Below are positions 41,301-49,314 of a stretch of DNA of 64,000 bases, one piece after another. Numbering within the stretch: the stretch's first letter is position 1; each line of letters starts with the position of its first letter. Below the pieces are notes generated by a model, which had not been told where the DNA came from, ran no database searches, and saw nothing but the letters and a program-made list of their open reading frames with translations. Source of the stretch: Terriglobia bacterium (GTDB taxonomy: Bacteria; Acidobacteriota; Terriglobia; Terriglobales; Acidobacteriaceae); contig JAIQGK010000017.1 in the NCBI GenBank assembly GCA_020072645.1, positions 124,001 to 188,000 of the forward strand. Direction: 5' to 3'. The position numbers were made by a program, and so were the translations under genes.

Positions 41301-42949
41301 GATTCCAGGGCCCTGACGATACATCCTTTATTAACTCAAAGGCTGGAGCCTACCGCGCCGACGTGAGCGTCGGGCTCAATGACTTCATGAAGGGTCACGA
41401 AGGTCGTTTCCAGTTCTACACGCAGAGACTCGATGCAGGTTACTCTGCGCCGGGACAGACAACGATCAAAGACACGCAGCAATACGGTGGCATGTTCAAA
41501 CTGCCGGTGTCCAGCCGCATGACCCTGATCGCCAAGGCCGATCAGAGGACCCAGGACCAGGGGCTCGACACGCGGGCGATGGAATTGGATCTGAGCTATA
41601 GGGTAACCAACAGATGGAGCTTCAGCGCTGGCGTGCGCGACGATATGCGTAAGGACAATTCGCCGATTGTGCCACTCACCCAGGAGCAGGGCGAGCGCAC
41701 GGACACGGTCGCGCAGATAAAATACAGCCCGAGTGACACCTGGAGCGCTTACGTCTTCGGCCAGGACACGGTCGCGGCAAGCGGTGGCCGTCCAGACAAC
41801 AGTCGCGCAGGCGTGGGCGGTTCCTATCGACTGACGAAACGTTTCCGGATCGATGGCGAGGCGTCTGACGGAGATCTTGGTCCCGGTGGAAAGATCGGCA
41901 CCAGCTTTCTCTATTCTGAGCGGACAAGTCTTTACCTGAACTACTCGCTGGAAAACGAACGGACGGACAACGATCAACTGGTCCACAGCGGTAGTTGGGG
42001 CAGCCTGGTTTCGGGCGTCAAGACAAGACTGGGCGATAGCTCCAGCATCTACGTCGAGGAGCGTTACCAGACCGCCGCATCGCAGAGCGGACTTACGCAT
42101 GCCACCGGAATCAACCTCGTGACCAAAGAGCGCTGGAATTTCGGCGGCAGCGGGGAGTTCGGCAACTTGTTCGACTCCCAGACCGGCGCGGAAACCAAAC
42201 GCAAGGCGGCCGGAATCCACATGGGTTATGGCCTGGCTAAGATACAGTTCTCAAGCGCGGTCGAGTTTCGCCGGGACGACGCGCAACAGCCCGACCTGTC
42301 TCATGTCGTACAGACCGTGTTGCTTCTGCGTAACAACTTCAAATACCAGCTAACGCCGAGCTGGCGTCTGCTCGGCAAACTGGATCACTCAATCAGTAAC
42401 AGCTCGCTCGGCGATTTTTATGCCGGTGGCTACACCGAGGGCGTCGTCGGCTACGCATACCGTCCGGTAAGGAACGACCGGCTGAATGCCCTGGTGAAGT
42501 ACACATACTTCTATAACGTCCCAACCACAGATCAGTTTGGATTGCAGAACATCGCGACCGAGTTCCTTCAAAAGAGTCACATCGCAGCGCTCGATCTTAC
42601 CTATGACCTCACTGCCAACTGGTCCGTGGGCGGCAAGTACGCGTACCGACTAGGTGAGGCGAGCCTGGACCGCGTGAGCCCGACTTTCTTCGACAATACG
42701 GCAAATCTCTCCGTCCTGCGGATGGACTACCGGTTCCTCAAACAATGGGACGGGCTGGCCGAGGTCCGACAGCTTGCACTCCCGGATATCAATCAACGCC
42801 GCCGCGGCGTCTTGACCGCGATCTACCATCACATCACCAAGAACCTCAAGGCCGGCGTCGGCTACAACTTCACCGACTTCTCCGACGAGCTGACCGACCT
42901 GAGGTACAACCACAGAGGCATATTCGTTAATCTGATCGGGACCAAGTAA
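38357..42949 (+). CDS. Giant outer-membrane protein: two OmpA-like domains plus beta-barrel
   Basis: 1530 residues from ATG 38357 (AGGTG upstream); GTG 38348 would overlap the previous gene. Signal peptide HLLLIVGFLIAAAPVGIG. Two OmpA C-like peptidoglycan-binding domains occur in the N-terminal third (IRFIGYTDDAP...SLSKARAQRAALAMQ; LRFIGYTKNEV...GLSAARARHAMDTLM). An Ig-like linker follows, and the C-terminal 850 residues alternate in beta strands with aromatic girdles (e.g. SFLVVRYEYTPGLDKLD) ending LRYNHRGIFVNLIG, typical of a large barrel. It is encoded next to the riboswitch-controlled DUF11 protein and likely forms the cell-surface pore or anchor of the apparatus. Confidence 0.8.
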   Translation: MNIQRHLLLIVGFLIAAAPVGIGQVNTAKPGQPVERQLSSDQTFKEWAHDSNQADNIKRIKVCRVEDVCKMRFKEGQTPRMRVKNLVVPLRYEGENVSISDAFTKQVQQALNNLHDKQGVTIRFIGYTDDAPLTGRDESVYGNQLSLSKARAQRAALAMQKILGLPASAIESDGRGATHPLASNATVQGRTMNRRIEVEFWYDDPLQELPDGPQLCPDDTEETVTRVYDPAWGSIPDIKLENGQLVIPPDYAANLHRALADIADRTNARLRFIGYTKNEVLDRRTASVYDDDIGLSAARARHAMDTLMKDPQLAGAKSEHEGRGYVQSDDVVNLGFIQGEESFVRVQAVYDEKLPSDNYEGVDITRQTKELSPKSPYELNVMHITVDGKPIDDLDRSSSDVQRCTDVALDNANIQFHMDNLRSQRRLGVAADPVSVVVKEPLSELDSPVVHFRMYSNYAAFLKRAEIRIFEQQSLQAEPLAIIPVDDAGLAEWHPVEALLKGPARQLKYLLRAYDAKGNFDETDSRPLWLYHESSAQKFAMSDKPSTQALLAAYGENDLARQQIPLGSGTVKVQGSGIPAGHKVWVAGREVPVDPKGNFIAEEVLPNGTQTVQVEVLDDAGNGSVYLRDLEFKQRDMFFVGIADMTISKNSVSAAEKLQQGDNPAQPVDSSLDGRLAFYLNGKVSQGWHLTASADTREGPVKDLFSNFLDKQPDSLFRRIDPNYYYPSFGDDSTVEETAPTLGKFFVKASHGLDYGMWGNFKVAYVNNDLAHVDRGLYGADAHFGSGVTSFGERRIMADGFAAQPGTLASYEQFLGTGGSLYFLHHQDILTGSESVRIEVRDKASNIVTGVVNLRPNVDYDIDYIQGRLLLSEPLAATANDNLLVRTSGLSGDQSFLVVRYEYTPGLDKLDQVAVGGQGSYWLNNYMKLGFTADSNEGDGASNLGAADLTLRKSANSWLKLQGGRTTGLLSPSLVSNDGGFGFQGPDDTSFINSKAGAYRADVSVGLNDFMKGHEGRFQFYTQRLDAGYSAPGQTTIKDTQQYGGMFKLPVSSRMTLIAKADQRTQDQGLDTRAMELDLSYRVTNRWSFSAGVRDDMRKDNSPIVPLTQEQGERTDTVAQIKYSPSDTWSAYVFGQDTVAASGGRPDNSRAGVGGSYRLTKRFRIDGEASDGDLGPGGKIGTSFLYSERTSLYLNYSLENERTDNDQLVHSGSWGSLVSGVKTRLGDSSSIYVEERYQTAASQSGLTHATGINLVTKERWNFGGSGEFGNLFDSQTGAETKRKAAGIHMGYGLAKIQFSSAVEFRRDDAQQPDLSHVVQTVLLLRNNFKYQLTPSWRLLGKLDHSISNSSLGDFYAGGYTEGVVGYAYRPVRNDRLNALVKYTYFYNVPTTDQFGLQNIATEFLQKSHIAALDLTYDLTANWSVGGKYAYRLGEASLDRVSPTFFDNTANLSVLRMDYRFLKQWDGLAEVRQLALPDINQRRRGVLTAIYHHITKNLKAGVGYNFTDFSDELTDLRYNHRGIFVNLIGTK

Positions 42950-43127
42950 TGCTCGAAAATCTTTACAATGCACTTACCGATCCCAACTTTACCGGGCGGT
43001 ATTGGGCGGGTACGCGTACCGCGTCAACTGCCAATGTTTGTTCACCGGGATCTCGGCGAGTATCGCGACTGCGGTAGACGATTCTGTGCTGAGAAAGCCT
43101 CCGCTTTCAACAAATCACATCAGCTTT

Positions 43128-44066
43128 CTATTCCACATGGAACAGCTTAGCGATTAGTTGGACTAGAGGGTTGTTTGGCCACGCAAACAAGACACATATG
43201 GTTCCTATCGTGCCTAGCAGCTTGGGCTTATGAACCAACCCATATCTCTGTGCAGAATAGATTGGCCCTTGAATCGCAGGCCAGAAAACAATGTGGCCCC
43301 CGGCCGCAACTGCAAGCAGGATGAAAAGCAGAGGAATCATAACAGTGATCAGGTTTGAAATGCTCACGATAAAGATGCTGAGCTCAAAGCTGCTTACAGG
43401 GCCACTACCTGCTCCCCAATAGAGGACTAGAGCTGGGCCAAGCAATAGCAAGGCCGCAGTTATATTGAAACCCAATAGTAAAATGATCAGCCATGCACTT
43501 GAAACGCCCTCACTTTTCCGCAGATACCAGCGGCTTGCCGCGATAAATACAATATCAGAGCCTACTCCGCCGAATAGAATTGCTAAAACCGGCAAGAGTT
43601 TATCTATAATCTGTCCGCTTTTCGTCGTTAGGGGAGCCGATATTAGCAGAGCGGTCCATGCGAACCCTAGATATCGAATTCTTCCCGGTGCCAATCCGAG
43701 TATCAGCAGCAGTATAGCGATTGCCAATCCCATTAGGGCCGTTCCCGGTCCCTTGTGAAAATGGATAAAGGACCAGAAGAGAAAGACAGCAGCAGAAGAA
43801 AGAGAAATAGAAGTCACAGCTGCTTTGGCCGAAAGCAGTTTTTTGCCAAATATCCAATCGAAAGTATGGCTCAAAAGTTTTGCGATTTGCTGCAAGAACG
43901 CTGCTTGGCGGCTGAGAGCCGTTCTTGACAGATCGTCCACACGAATCCACAACTCTTCCAACCGGTTCTGCAGGCCGCCTTCTGCAGTTTCGGTAAGGAA
44001 GAAAGCCATATATAGAAGAACCAATCCTAATAGTCCAATCAGCAGATGAAAGATGATCACTAGCAT
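43128..44066 (-). CDS. Uncharacterised multi-pass membrane protein
   Basis: 312 residues; family not recognised. About eight membrane helices: one at the N-terminus (IIFHLLIGLLGLVLLYMAFF), then a soluble helical stretch of about 60 residues (QNRLEELWIRVDDLSR) and seven more from residue about 85 on (SISLSSAAVFLFWSFIHF, LMGLAIAILLLILGLAPG, ITAALLLLGPALVLYWGAG, VMIPLLFILLAVAAGGHIV). A lower-GC, more AT-rich codon use than its neighbours suggests separate acquisition. It ends near the downstream tail of the giant barrel gene and lies beside tRNA fragment B. Confidence 0.72.
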   Translation of the reverse strand: MLVIIFHLLIGLLGLVLLYMAFFLTETAEGGLQNRLEELWIRVDDLSRTALSRQAAFLQQIAKLLSHTFDWIFGKKLLSAKAAVTSISLSSAAVFLFWSFIHFHKGPGTALMGLAIAILLLILGLAPGRIRYLGFAWTALLISAPLTTKSGQIIDKLLPVLAILFGGVGSDIVFIAASRWYLRKSEGVSSAWLIILLLGFNITAALLLLGPALVLYWGAGSGPVSSFELSIFIVSISNLITVMIPLLFILLAVAAGGHIVFWPAIQGPIYSAQRYGLVHKPKLLGTIGTICVLFAWPNNPLVQLIAKLFHVE

Positions 44067-44211
44067 GCAAATCCTTGGGCGATTAGTGTAGGTGGCAACC
44101 GGCGTATTTTCAATTTCTTTAAATCTGCGCCGGTAAAGGGCTTCTGCAAGCCTTTGGAAACAAAAAACTTTCCCCTCTCTCTTTCTCCCTAAAATTCAAA
44201 AAGACTCAAAA

Positions 44212-44262
44212 TCTGGTTTGGGACCAGGGGGTCGGAGATTTTAAATCCTCTCTCCCCGACCA
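44212..44262 (+). other. tRNA-Pro 3' half, attachment-site remnant B
   Basis: CTGGTTTGGGACCAG forms an anticodon arm with a TGG anticodon. The remainder (GGGGGTCGGAG...AAATCCTCTCTCCCCGACCA) nearly repeats 20034-20078. The T-loop is altered (TTTTAAAT for TTCAAAT) and no 5' half exists, so it is not a working tRNA. Confidence 0.8.
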
Positions 44263-44638
44263 TTTATTGTCAGCAAGATGCGCGCATTCCAAAGTCCTAA
44301 AAATTCCTGTTGTAGATAAAATGCAACGGTGTTGACCGCGCAGGTTTTTCTTGCAGAATTCCATTTGGCGATCAATCGAAAGATTCAGACTTTTATTTAA
44401 AGCCCAGCCCGGCCCTACTCTGCTGACATGTGTCTCTACAACCAGCAAAGCGAGAAGCAGAACTTGATTGCCTACGAAGCAGCTTACGGATTTCAGACGG
44501 CCAAGTCGCCTCTGATCGCTGTTTTGTTTCTTGCCTTTTCCCGTTTCGGGAAAGACGCATTTGTTGTTTGGGATTCAATGCGCGTAGATGCCCAAAGAAT
44601 GTGTAAGTAATTCTCTTAAGTTGAATTCATTCATTGCA

Positions 44639-44648
44639 CACAATTGTG
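44639..44648. promoter_or_regulatory. Palindrome CACAATTGTG
   Basis: Perfect 10-bp palindrome upstream of the respiratory operon; possible distal operator. Function inferred from place only. Confidence 0.4.
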
Positions 44649-44751
44649 AGTACATTATCGCTGCGTTGTGCTGCAACACTTTTTCTAACTATTGTCCCTG
44701 ATTTGCTCTTGACTTCCTGGTTCTGATGGGAGAGCATGATTCCTCTTTTTA

Positions 44752-44778
44752 TTGTATGCACAATATGTATACATATTT
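44752..44778. promoter_or_regulatory. Candidate GntR-type operator (TTGT-N6-ACAA and ATATGTATACATAT)
   Basis: TTGT-N6-ACAA at 44752-44765 abuts a perfect 14-bp palindrome ATATGTATACATAT at 44765-44778, about 100 bp before the first gene. GntR/FCD regulators often bind short AT-rich palindromes with a GTATAC-like core, and a GntR/FCD gene closes this cluster at 54342. The link is inference. Confidence 0.5.
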
Positions 44779-44879
44779 TTGTGGGATACATCAGCAATGA
44801 GGCTTCTCCAATGTTTGATGACGGTCGCGCGATCGGTTCAATTCAAGGGACATTCTGATCGATAGGACGGTATAAGGGA

Positions 44880-46406
44880 GTGCAAGGGAATACGCGAACA
44901 TTAATGGATGTGCGTGTTATCGCCGCAGCTCTTGCTGTCGCATTCATCTTAGTGTGCTCTATTTCAGCACAATCGCCGGTACGCCATACTGAAGGCAATT
45001 CCGTGACGAGCGGACGTGAGCTCTATAAAGTGCAATGCGCTTACTGTCACGGGACTGAAGGAAAAGGCGACGGGGAAGCGGCGCATCTTTTATTTCCAAG
45101 ACCACGCGATCTTGCGTCCGGCCTTTTCACATTGCGCTCCACGCCGGCAGGCTCTCCTCCCACTGATGATGATCTTTTGCGCACGATTACGCGGGGCATC
45201 CCCGGGTCCGGCATGCCGAGCTTCTCTTTTTTGAATGAGGCCGAGCGCAAAGCTCTGGTCGCCTATGTAGAGAGCATGTCGCCTAAGTTTTCTTCCATGC
45301 GGGCGAAGGAGAATCAGTCTCTAAGTTTGAGCGCTAAGCCCGCGGAGTCTGCTGAAATCGTTGCTGCAGGAAAAGCGGTTTATGAAAAGGCACATTGCGC
45401 GGCCTGCCATGGCACAGCAGGCCAGGGGGATGGAGAAGGGGCCCGTGATCTGGAAGACGATGCTGGCTTTCCCATCAAGGTACGCAACTTTACTACCGGC
45501 CCATTCAAGGGCGGAGCTTCAGTTGAAGATATCTATCTGCGAATCGCTACTGGGATGGATGGAACGCCCATGCGAGTACGTCCGGGCTTGAGCGAGATAG
45601 AGCGATGGCAACTGGCGTACTACGTCAAATCGCTTTGCAAAGCGGCTAGTTGTGATTCTACTCCCATGCCCGCCAGCGGCTTGCTCCTTTCAGCCAGGAC
45701 ACGACGCAAGCTGCCGCTGGATGATCCTTTTGCCGCATCCTGGAACAGCGCTCCTACGCTTCGCATACCGCTGAACTCTCTCTGGAACCGCGGCATCGCC
45801 GCGCCTGACCTGAGGGTGCGATCGCTTAACGACGGTCATACGATTGCATTTCTTCTGGACTGGAATGACAGCACGAAAAACTCGAGCACTGTTTTGCCGC
45901 AGGATTTCAGCGATGCTGTGGCCCTGCAATTCTTTTCCGGTCAAGGAAATGCCACGCTGGCCATGGGAGACACTAATACTGAAGTCACCATCTGGCAGTG
46001 GAAAGCTGACTGGCAAGAACATATCGATCGCGGACGGAGATCCGGGCCAGAAGACGCGCATCCATGGATGGTGAATGATCCCTATCCCGTGCCGGGCGCG
46101 GCAGCGGTTGAAGCAGGAAATCCCATAGCACTTACACATCGCCTAACCCCCGTTGAAGAGGCGACAGCCCGGGGCTTTGGTACGGTAACGCCAAAGCCCC
46201 TGGGATCACAACTGGTCGCGGGAAAAGGTGTATGGCGAGACGGGCAATGGCATGTGGTGCTCTCACGCGCGATTGCGACGAATAGCGGTATTCGAAGCGA
46301 AGGTGAAACCAGGCTTGGCTTCGCCGTGTGGGACGGAAGCCAGGGCGATCGCGAAGGGCAGAAAGCAATTTCCACCTGGTACACCCTGATGCTGGGGCGA
46401 AAGTGA
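44880..46406 (+). CDS. Di-haem cytochrome c fused to ethylbenzene dehydrogenase-type haem subunit (gamma-like)
   Basis: 508 residues from GTG 44880; ATG 44904 (MDVRVIAAALAVAFILVCSI) is an equally good start with a Sec signal. Two cytochrome c haem sites, CAYCH and CAACH, occur in two tandem cytochrome c domains (to about residue 255). The C-terminal 240 residues (RIPLNSLWNRG...HTIAFLLDWNDSTKN...AVALQFF) match the EB_dh domain that holds a b-type haem in gamma subunits of type II DMSO-reductase enzymes (ethylbenzene dehydrogenase, chlorate/selenate reductase, NxrC-like). It should carry electrons between the Fe-S beta subunit and periplasmic carriers. Confidence 0.88.
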   Translation: MQGNTRTLMDVRVIAAALAVAFILVCSISAQSPVRHTEGNSVTSGRELYKVQCAYCHGTEGKGDGEAAHLLFPRPRDLASGLFTLRSTPAGSPPTDDDLLRTITRGIPGSGMPSFSFLNEAERKALVAYVESMSPKFSSMRAKENQSLSLSAKPAESAEIVAAGKAVYEKAHCAACHGTAGQGDGEGARDLEDDAGFPIKVRNFTTGPFKGGASVEDIYLRIATGMDGTPMRVRPGLSEIERWQLAYYVKSLCKAASCDSTPMPASGLLLSARTRRKLPLDDPFAASWNSAPTLRIPLNSLWNRGIAAPDLRVRSLNDGHTIAFLLDWNDSTKNSSTVLPQDFSDAVALQFFSGQGNATLAMGDTNTEVTIWQWKADWQEHIDRGRRSGPEDAHPWMVNDPYPVPGAAAVEAGNPIALTHRLTPVEEATARGFGTVTPKPLGSQLVAGKGVWRDGQWHVVLSRAIATNSGIRSEGETRLGFAVWDGSQGDREGQKAISTWYTLMLGRK

Positions 46407-46436
46407 AACTACGCTACCAATCAAAGGAGAAATGAA

Positions 46437-46775
46437 ATGGCCGACAAGGAGTTTGAGTCGGAAGACCCGATGCAACTGGTCGGCACGCTCATGGAGTGCG
46501 ATGAAGAAGAGATCGAAGAGATGGGGCTGACTTTTGTCGAGGAGTTCGCGCGGATGCGATGGACGCGTGAAGAGATTATGGCTATTTTCGCCAATCCGCA
46601 TTATCGCGGCCCGCACACCGTATATCGCGCCAAGGGGCCGGCTTTTATTTCTCGATTGATCGACCTGGTTACCGGCGTTAGTCCCGCCGCAACTTGTTCC
46701 ACGGATACTTTTTCTCATCCGCAAGAAAACGCCGGGACGGCAAGTTCCAAACAGGAAGGTAAGTGCGATGCCTAA
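46437..46775 (+). CDS. Small uncharacterised protein in the molybdoenzyme operon
   Basis: 112 residues, with GGAGAAATG start context. It is acidic at the N-terminus (ECDEEEIEEMG), then FARMRWTREEIMAIFANPHY. No metal motif, no signal peptide. It overlaps the beta-subunit gene by 8 bp, so it is co-translated with it. Possibly an assembly or maturation factor; family not recognised. Confidence 0.7.
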   Translation: MADKEFESEDPMQLVGTLMECDEEEIEEMGLTFVEEFARMRWTREEIMAIFANPHYRGPHTVYRAKGPAFISRLIDLVTGVSPAATCSTDTFSHPQENAGTASSKQEGKCDA

Positions 46776-47967
46776 AGTCTATAACTGGCAATTGGGCCGG
46801 CCGATGGAGTTTCCACGGCCACAGCAGCGTCCTAAAAGGCAATTTTCCGCCGTGTTCAATATCAATCGCTGCATTGGGTGCCAGACTTGCACAATGGCAT
46901 CCAAAAGCACCTGGACCCATTCGCCGGGACAGGAAGCAATGTGGTGGAACAACGTGGAGACAAAGCCTTTCGGCGGCTATCCGCATGGTTGGGACATAAA
47001 GACGCTTGAACTGCTGGGACCGCAACCAGGCTGGCAGCAGAGTGGCGCAAAAGAAGCAGACGTGAATACTTCAGGCCCTGAAAGCGCTCCCTATGGAGTG
47101 TATGAAGGGCAGACGCTGTTTGAAGCGGCCTTGAATCGTGTCTCTGGGAGCGAGCAAAAAGTTGTGGGCTATCTGCCTGCTGACCATGAGTGGCGCTATC
47201 CGAATATCTATGAGGATTCGCCCAATGAGCATCCTGAAATCAAAGATGGGATCACGACCCGTGGGTCCCAGCTTCCTGAGCACAAAACTTTCTTCTTCTA
47301 TCTGGCAAGGATATGCAATCACTGCACGTACGCAGCTTGCCTGGCAGCTTGTCCTAATAACGCGATTTATAAGCGCCCGGAAGATGGAGTTGTTTTAATC
47401 GACCAGGAGCGCTGCCGCGGGGAGAGGAAATGTGTGGAGGCGTGCCCCTACAAAAAGGCCATGTATAACCAGGCGACGGGAACATCGGAAAAATGCATTG
47501 CCTGTTATCCGCGCCTTGAGGGCAAAGACCCTATCACCCAGGGCAAGCCGATGATCACGCGGTGTAACGCAGCCTGCGTCGGCAAAATTCGATTGCAGGG
47601 CTGGGTCGACGATCCTGAAGGTCCGCTGCATTTTCTTGTGCATAAGGAAAAAGTCGCTTTACCGCTTTATCCGCAATTCGGCACCGAGCCGAACGTGTAT
47701 TACATTCCGCCGCGCTGGGCGCCACGCAAATATCTGGAACAGATGTTTGGGCCGGGCGTTGAGCATGCCATTGAACGCTACACGAATCCATCGCATGAGC
47801 TGCTTGGTGTATTGCAGCTTTTCAACTCAATCCAGGTGGTTATCTCCAAATATAAGGTGGCGGAAAAAGAAGCCATTGGCTATGACGACGATGGCCGTGA
47901 ACTGGTGCGCGTCCCAATTGAAGAACCGATCTATATCCGTCCTAAAAAGCATTTGAACATTACTTAG
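46768..47967 (+). CDS. Four-cluster Fe-S beta subunit of a type II DMSO-reductase-family enzyme (NxrB/NarH-like)
   Basis: 399 residues. Four cysteine sets are visible: CIGCQTC near the N-terminus; CNHCTYAACLAACP; CRGERKCVEACPYKK; and CIACYPR with a later RCNAACVGK. This is the NarH/NxrB/ClrB/EbdB layout, housing [4Fe-4S] clusters plus one [3Fe-4S]-type site. It shuttles electrons between the Mo subunit (49315-52668) and the haem subunit. No signal peptide, so it is probably exported in complex with the Tat-bearing alpha subunit. Confidence 0.93.
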   Translation: MPKVYNWQLGRPMEFPRPQQRPKRQFSAVFNINRCIGCQTCTMASKSTWTHSPGQEAMWWNNVETKPFGGYPHGWDIKTLELLGPQPGWQQSGAKEADVNTSGPESAPYGVYEGQTLFEAALNRVSGSEQKVVGYLPADHEWRYPNIYEDSPNEHPEIKDGITTRGSQLPEHKTFFFYLARICNHCTYAACLAACPNNAIYKRPEDGVVLIDQERCRGERKCVEACPYKKAMYNQATGTSEKCIACYPRLEGKDPITQGKPMITRCNAACVGKIRLQGWVDDPEGPLHFLVHKEKVALPLYPQFGTEPNVYYIPPRWAPRKYLEQMFGPGVEHAIERYTNPSHELLGVLQLFNSIQVVISKYKVAEKEAIGYDDDGRELVRVPIEEPIYIRPKKHLNIT

Positions 47968-47988
47968 CAAGGAAACTGGAGTTCCGGT

Positions 47989-48867
47989 ATGCAAGAGATG
48001 AAATCAATGGCCTCGGCGGGTGCTATGCAGAACTCGGCAGGCATGCTTCCGTCCACCAATACCATGGCAGGCGAGAGCAAACGAGGCCGCACGGCGCGAA
48101 GCCGAGCCATGGTTTATTCCATCCTGGCCCAGGCTTTGTCCTCGCCAAGTGAGGCGCTTTGTTTGGCAGTCAGGGAAGGAGCCCTCAGTGCCTTGCTTGG
48201 CGTTGCACTCGAGGATGCACCGCCTGCTCATCGTCGCATGATCGAAGCCGGCTTGCTGGAGAGCTTTACGGCAATCTCCGGCGATGAATCTTTCGCCGGC
48301 GCAATTTTGGCCGAATACACGCGTCTGTTTTCATCAAACCTGCACTGCATGCAATACGAGGCCGACTACTTGGGGCGAAACGCAGAAAACTCTGTGCATG
48401 TAATTGCGGCAATCGCCAGCATGTATTCCACTTTTGGCGTCAGATTGGCGGACACAGTTGGAGAGCGCCCTGATCACATTGCCGTTGAGCTGGACTTCAT
48501 GAATTTTCTTGCCGCCAAAGAAGCCTATGCCAGTGACAGGAACCAGGTTGCGAACGCCGGATTGTGCCGTCGCGCGCAAGTCTATTTCTTGAGCAAACAT
48601 CTGGCCCGCTGGGGCCGCATGTTCGCCGGCAATCTTGCGCAGGCGACCATAGCATCTTTTTACCGCTCTATTTGTGAGCTTCTGGATCGATTCCTTGCCG
48701 CCGAAACCAGGTATTTCAAGATTGAAATCTCGCCGGTTATGCCGCAGGAAACCAATGCTTCAGAAAAGTGCGGCTGCAATCACTGTTCAGGGACTAACGC
48801 TGAGCAGCCGAAGGAACTGGTGCAGCTTACCGGGCTTGTTCAAGAAATGATGAGCAGAAGCGACTAG
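47989..48867 (+). CDS. TorD/NarJ-family molybdoenzyme chaperone
   Basis: 292 residues. The helical core has the TorD signature region: YTRLFSSNLHCMQYEADYLG, then EVELDFMNFLAAKEAYA-like text (VELDFMNFLAAKEAYASD), and FLSKHLARWGRMF. The C-terminal tail has CGCNHCSG, an extra cysteine cluster not in classical TorD. It would bind the alpha-subunit signal, allow cofactor loading, and hold back Tat export. Its place between beta and alpha genes is as in chlorate reductase and related operons (delta subunit). Confidence 0.88.
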   Translation: MQEMKSMASAGAMQNSAGMLPSTNTMAGESKRGRTARSRAMVYSILAQALSSPSEALCLAVREGALSALLGVALEDAPPAHRRMIEAGLLESFTAISGDESFAGAILAEYTRLFSSNLHCMQYEADYLGRNAENSVHVIAAIASMYSTFGVRLADTVGERPDHIAVELDFMNFLAAKEAYASDRNQVANAGLCRRAQVYFLSKHLARWGRMFAGNLAQATIASFYRSICELLDRFLAAETRYFKIEISPVMPQETNASEKCGCNHCSGTNAEQPKELVQLTGLVQEMMSRSD

Positions 48868-48906
48868 AGATTCCCGCAAGAACGAACCTAAAAGGAGACG
48901 TGAGTT

Positions 48907-49275
48907 ATGGCTTCCCCCGCCACCGTGAATGTTGAGATTGCAGGTAAAGCTCCGGTCATTCTTACCCCAGTCGCTATTGAAAAGGCGAAACAGTTTATCT
49001 CTGAGAAAACACCTGTGCCTGCCGGGTTGCGGATTGGCGTAGCCGGCGGCGGCTGTTCTGGATTTACCTACTCCATGCACTTTGAGAACGTTGCCGGTGA
49101 GATGGACAAGATATACGGCTTTGACGGGCTGGCGGTTTTTATTGATGCCACGTCAGCCATGTATCTGCAGGGCTGCGTTGTGGATTATGAAGACACTCCA
49201 GACGGCGCCGGTTTCATCTTTGAAAATCCTAATCAGAAGACCACTTGTGGATGTGGATCTTCCTGCAGCGCTTAA
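48907..49275 (+). CDS. IscA/ErpA-type iron-sulfur carrier protein
   Basis: 122 residues, GGAGACGTGAGTT ribosome-binding region. The A-type carrier cysteines are present: GGGCSGFTY and, at the C-terminus, TTCGCGSSC (Cys-x-Cys plus an added Cys). It donates Fe-S clusters to apo-enzymes. Being inside this operon it is probably dedicated to the alpha and beta subunits, which need at least five clusters. Confidence 0.92.
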   Translation: MASPATVNVEIAGKAPVILTPVAIEKAKQFISEKTPVPAGLRIGVAGGGCSGFTYSMHFENVAGEMDKIYGFDGLAVFIDATSAMYLQGCVVDYEDTPDGAGFIFENPNQKTTCGCGSSCSA

Positions 49276-49314
49276 GACAGTAGTGCGGCGGCCAGTTTGC
49301 CAGAAAGGACTCTC

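Larger units (their letters stand above)
44263..44879. other. Intergenic region upstream of the respiratory operon
   Basis: About 620 bp. A 60-codon frame at 44428 has no ribosome-binding site and no recognisable pattern, so it is not called. The second half is AT-rich and contains palindromes (44639-44648, 44752-44778) suited to an operator. The operon promoter should lie at about 44780-44870. Confidence 0.6.

Noticed and set aside
44428-44610. 60-codon open frame before the respiratory operon
   Set aside because: No upstream ribosome-binding site and no family pattern; lies in AT-rich regulatory sequence.
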